Assembly: GCA_004294005.1 (NCBI GenBank)
Contig: RDZP01000012.1
Coordinates: 1 to 36,840, forward strand
Direction of reading: 5' to 3'
Length of the DNA: 36,840 nucleotides
Origin: Cytophagia bacterium
Lineage (GTDB): Bacteria > Bacteroidota > Bacteroidia > Cytophagales > Microscillaceae
The translations under genes were made by a program, and so were the position numbers. Positions 34,945 to 36,840 of the stretch are shown here, in pieces. The notes beneath the pieces are model-generated. The model made no database searches and was not told where the DNA came from. It was given only the letters and a program-made list of their open reading frames with translations. Numbering within the stretch: the stretch's first letter is position 1; each line of letters starts with the position of its first letter.

Positions 34945-35730
34945 ATGTCCACATTTCACGCACTTGCTACAGAATTTGAAGTAAAAAACGCCATTTTTTT
35001 GGCTAAACTTTCTGAACTTGCTTATTTAGATGAATTACAAATCAAAACTAAATTACAGTTAGACCAAGACGATACTACAAAAACGGCTTTTATTCATGCA
35101 AATCTCAACGGATTTGATACAGAAGTAGTGATAATGGCTGAAGAATCTGCCATTATAGTTGTTTTTAGAGGTACTGAAATTAATAGTATCGAAGATTGGA
35201 TAAGCAATATTGACAATAGAATGTTTCCGATTTTTATGGGTAATGTTCATCAAGGTTTTTGGGAGGCATTGGGGCAAGTTTGGGAAAAAGTGAATGAAAA
35301 ATTGGCTGAGTTTAGGGATAAAAATCAACCAATATGGCTTACAGGACATAGTCAAGGCGGTGCATTGGCAATGTTGGCGGCAAGAGTTTTTAAAGAGCAA
35401 AATATTGATATTCAGGGAGTTTATACATTTGGACAGCCACGTACAGGTGATATGCTTTTTGCAAGCAATTATGATGCTTTTTTACAAGATAAAACTTTTA
35501 GAATTTATAATGACGGGGATAGTATTGTTGAAAATCCACAACAGTTATATCATGCAGGCATAGGTGTAAAAATTTCGGAAAATGGTGAAATCAATATTCA
35601 TTCAGGGATAGACTTAACGGAATCATCGGGAAGTAGTCTTGCTTCTGTTTTAGATGCTTTGTTAGATTTTGTGAGTGATGGCATCAATCCACATACTATT
35701 AGTGAGTATATCAAAAGATTAGAAAAATAG
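34945..35730 (+). CDS. Class 3 (alpha/beta-hydrolase) lipase-family protein
   Basis: The 261-residue protein has the class 3 lipase layout: VVFRGTEINSIEDWISN (about 69-85), the nucleophile elbow GHSQGGALAML with S136, the FGQPRTGD block and the acid/His region NDGDSIVENPQQLYHAG. No signal peptide or lipobox is present, so it may be cytoplasmic or exported by an unconventional route. The family includes lipases, phospholipases and esterases; the substrate is not readable. It has a full set of catalytic positions. It stands alone between two terminator hairpins. Confidence 0.88.
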   Translation: MSTFHALATEFEVKNAIFLAKLSELAYLDELQIKTKLQLDQDDTTKTAFIHANLNGFDTEVVIMAEESAIIVVFRGTEINSIEDWISNIDNRMFPIFMGNVHQGFWEALGQVWEKVNEKLAEFRDKNQPIWLTGHSQGGALAMLAARVFKEQNIDIQGVYTFGQPRTGDMLFASNYDAFLQDKTFRIYNDGDSIVENPQQLYHAGIGVKISENGEINIHSGIDLTESSGSSLASVLDALLDFVSDGINPHTISEYIKRLEK

Positions 35731-35753
35731 TTTTTTTATTTGGATAAAAAAAT

Positions 35754-35787
35754 AACCCAAAATAATTGAAAAATTATGTTTGGGTAT
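35754..35787. terminator. Bidirectional terminator hairpin
   Basis: A stem with arms ATAACCCAAAATAATT and AATTATGTTTGGGTAT (one unpaired base, one G mismatch position) around GAAA lies between the convergent lipase and sigma-factor genes, with T-rich sequence after it. Confidence 0.65.
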
Positions 35788-35827
35788 TTTTATGTGTTTT
35801 ATATAAAAATTAAGTTCGTCCTAATCG

Positions 35828-36334
35828 TTACTTATTTGAGTATTGCATCAAACAATCTTTCAATTCTTTTCTTGCAATATGAATTCTATTTTTAACAGTA
35901 CCAATAGGAATACTCAATCTATCTGCAATTTCGTGGTATTTAAAGCCTCTATAGTGCATTATAAATGGGTCTCTGTAACAATCTTCTAATCTGTCAATGG
36001 CAAAATTGATGTCTTCCATCACAAAAGTTGAATTGACCAAATTTTCTGTTTGATGATTACTATTGTTTAAAAAGTGCATATTTTCAGTAGTATCTATAAA
36101 AGTGTTTCTACGTTGATCACGTTGATAATTAGTGATAAAAGTATTTTTCATAATTGTATAAAGCCACGCTTTTAAGTTTGTACCATCTGCGAATTTTTCG
36201 TGATTAGTAAAGGCTTTTAACATTGTTTCTTGTAATAAATCGTCTGCGTCATCGGCATCTTTTGTCAATCTTAGCGCAAAAGGACGTAAAGATTTCGCAA
36301 TTTTATCAAGAGTATTCAAATTCAAAGTTGCCAT
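35828..36334 (-). CDS. ECF-family RNA polymerase sigma factor
   Basis: The 168-residue protein has sigma region 2 (residues about 15-80: RLTKDADDADDLLQETMLKAF...GTNLKAWLYTIMKNTFITNYQRDQRRN) and sigma region 4 (about 110-165: DCYRDPFIMHYRGFKYHEIADRLSIPIGTVKNRIHIARKEL), the standard ECF pair with the linker between. The ATG at 36334 is chosen because a full promoter lies at 36385-36415, which would overlap the coding sequence of the longer frame beginning at 36415. No anti-sigma gene is next to it, so this is probably a stand-alone ECF. Its regulon is unknown. Confidence 0.92.
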   Translation of the reverse strand: MATLNLNTLDKIAKSLRPFALRLTKDADDADDLLQETMLKAFTNHEKFADGTNLKAWLYTIMKNTFITNYQRDQRRNTFIDTTENMHFLNNSNHQTENLVNSTFVMEDINFAIDRLEDCYRDPFIMHYRGFKYHEIADRLSIPIGTVKNRIHIARKELKDCLMQYSNK

Positions 36335-36384
36335 AACAGTATATAGTTTAAAAAGTTGATAACTTATTTCTTTTTTTGTTGAAG

Positions 36385-36415
36385 CAAAGTTAGATAACAT
36401 TAAACAAACTTCCAA
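36385..36415 (-). promoter_or_regulatory. Complete Bacteroidota promoter for the ECF sigma gene
   Basis: On the - strand: TTG (36415-36413), 20 bases, then TAACTTTG (36392-36385). This is a perfect fit to the -33/-7 consensus. It excludes translation from the upstream ATG at 36415. Confidence 0.7.
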
Positions 36416-36528
36416 ATATTTGTTTGATTATTTTCGAAAATAATTAAACAAATTTAATCTTAAAATAATAATAATAAAATATTTAAGAACATAAAAATTA
36501 AAATAGTCTGTCAAATGATGAAAATAAA

Positions 36529-36560
36529 GCCTTTTTTATAAAATAGTATAAAAAAAGGTC
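36529..36560. terminator. Terminator-like hairpin
   Basis: Arms GCCTTTTTTATA and TATAAAAAAAGGTC pair with one extra A, and a T-run follows. No gene directly upstream on the + strand is seen, so its partner is unclear; it may serve a small unannotated transcript. Confidence 0.4.
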
Positions 36561-36770
36561 TTTTTAGGTTGTACTTGTTTTTGATTGTTTTTGTTTACTC
36601 TTTTGATAAATTAGTTAAACAAAATAAATTTTTATTATTCTTTTTGTTCACTTTTGCTATCGATTGCATTGTATTTTTTCATTTGTTTGTTGATGATAAA
36701 GATAAATTTGTGATGATAAAACAATAGATTTTAATTTTTGCATTTTGCGATAGTGATAGAAGCAGACTTG

Positions 36771-36830
36771 CAGAGACAAAAAGAGAGAAAAACGAGGCTT
36801 TGCGAGTTTTTTCTCTCTTTTTTGGCTCTG
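36771..36830. repeat. Long hairpin at the window edge
   Basis: A main stem (AAAAAGAGAGAAAAAC with GTTTTTTCTCTCTTTTT, one extra T) is extended by CAGAG/CTCTG outside it, around a 12-base loop (36794-36805). The loop is GC-richer. It could be a terminator or part of a structured RNA whose remainder is outside the window. Confidence 0.5.
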
Positions 36831-36840
36831 TGCTTTGCAC

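Larger units (their letters stand above)
36335..36840. other. Gene-free tail of the window
   Basis: After the sigma-factor promoter, no convincing coding frame is seen to the end of the window. The stretch is AT-rich and holds an imperfect terminator-like hairpin near 36529-36560 and a larger hairpin near 36771-36830. It may be the upstream region of a gene beyond the window. Confidence 0.5.

Noticed and set aside
36335..36415. 27-codon N-terminal extension of the ECF sigma factor
   Set aside because: A perfect TTG-N20-TAACTTTG promoter lies within it, and the conserved region 2 begins only after the internal ATG.
1..36840. tRNA, rRNA, transposase or integrase genes
   Set aside because: None was seen in reading either strand; small structured RNAs could still have been missed without a covariance search.

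Overview
The window is a chromosomal segment of an AT-rich Bacteroidota bacterium, most likely a Cytophagales-type organism. Several signs support this: a Por/type IX secretion sorting domain on a 1830-residue surface protein, a Bacteroidota-specific DUF4270 lipoprotein beside a short GT5-like protein, a propeller-type sensor kinase, and promoters of the TTG-N19/20-TAnnTTTG class. Genus cannot be fixed by reading alone. No rRNA, tRNA, CRISPR array, transposase or integrase was seen.

Layout. 1-4.7 kb: a small phasin-like coiled-coil protein, an Asn/Trp/Gly-repeat lipoprotein, a FadL-like outer-membrane barrel and an M16 zinc peptidase, all on the + strand. 4.7-7.07 kb: an accessory-looking island. 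It starts with a palindrome-rich spacer, followed by two adjacent genes that share a ~72-residue domain resembling the effector-associated domains (EADs) of bacterial conflict systems. The second gene continues into an FGE-sulfatase/C-type-lectin-fold domain whose C-terminus looks like a diversity-generating-retroelement (DGR) variable region. A perfect 20-bp hairpin and an array of inverted repeats follow. 7.07-12.05 kb (- strand): a large FAD/Fe-S D-2-hydroxyacid dehydrogenase and an unrecognised three-helix membrane protein. 12.2-18.2 kb: a TetR-like protein, then a - strand series in transcription order GT5-like protein, DUF4270 lipoprotein, glmS, SAM methyltransferase, ridA. 18.5-24.05 kb: the giant T9SS-secreted adhesin-like protein. 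24.2-32.0 kb (+ strand): TPR-adenylate cyclase with ansA; tatA; rlmD with a LytS-type propeller histidine kinase. 32.1-36.8 kb: a small membrane-anchored protein, a DnaQ/GIY-YIG fusion nuclease, an outer-membrane barrel, a class 3 lipase, an ECF sigma factor, and a gene-free tail.

How the genes work together. Much of the segment serves the cell envelope: lipoprotein, barrels, T9SS cargo, GlmS making the amino-sugar precursor, TatA, and a sensor kinase. Housekeeping enzymes (rlmD, ridA, ansA, glmS) are mixed in. The part most worth follow-up is the two-gene EAD/FGE module at 5.09-6.68 kb. Its two proteins could associate through the shared domain, and the second has a plausible ligand-binding surface that might be diversified by a reverse transcriptase elsewhere in the genome. 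Strong bidirectional or rho-independent hairpins separate most transcription units.
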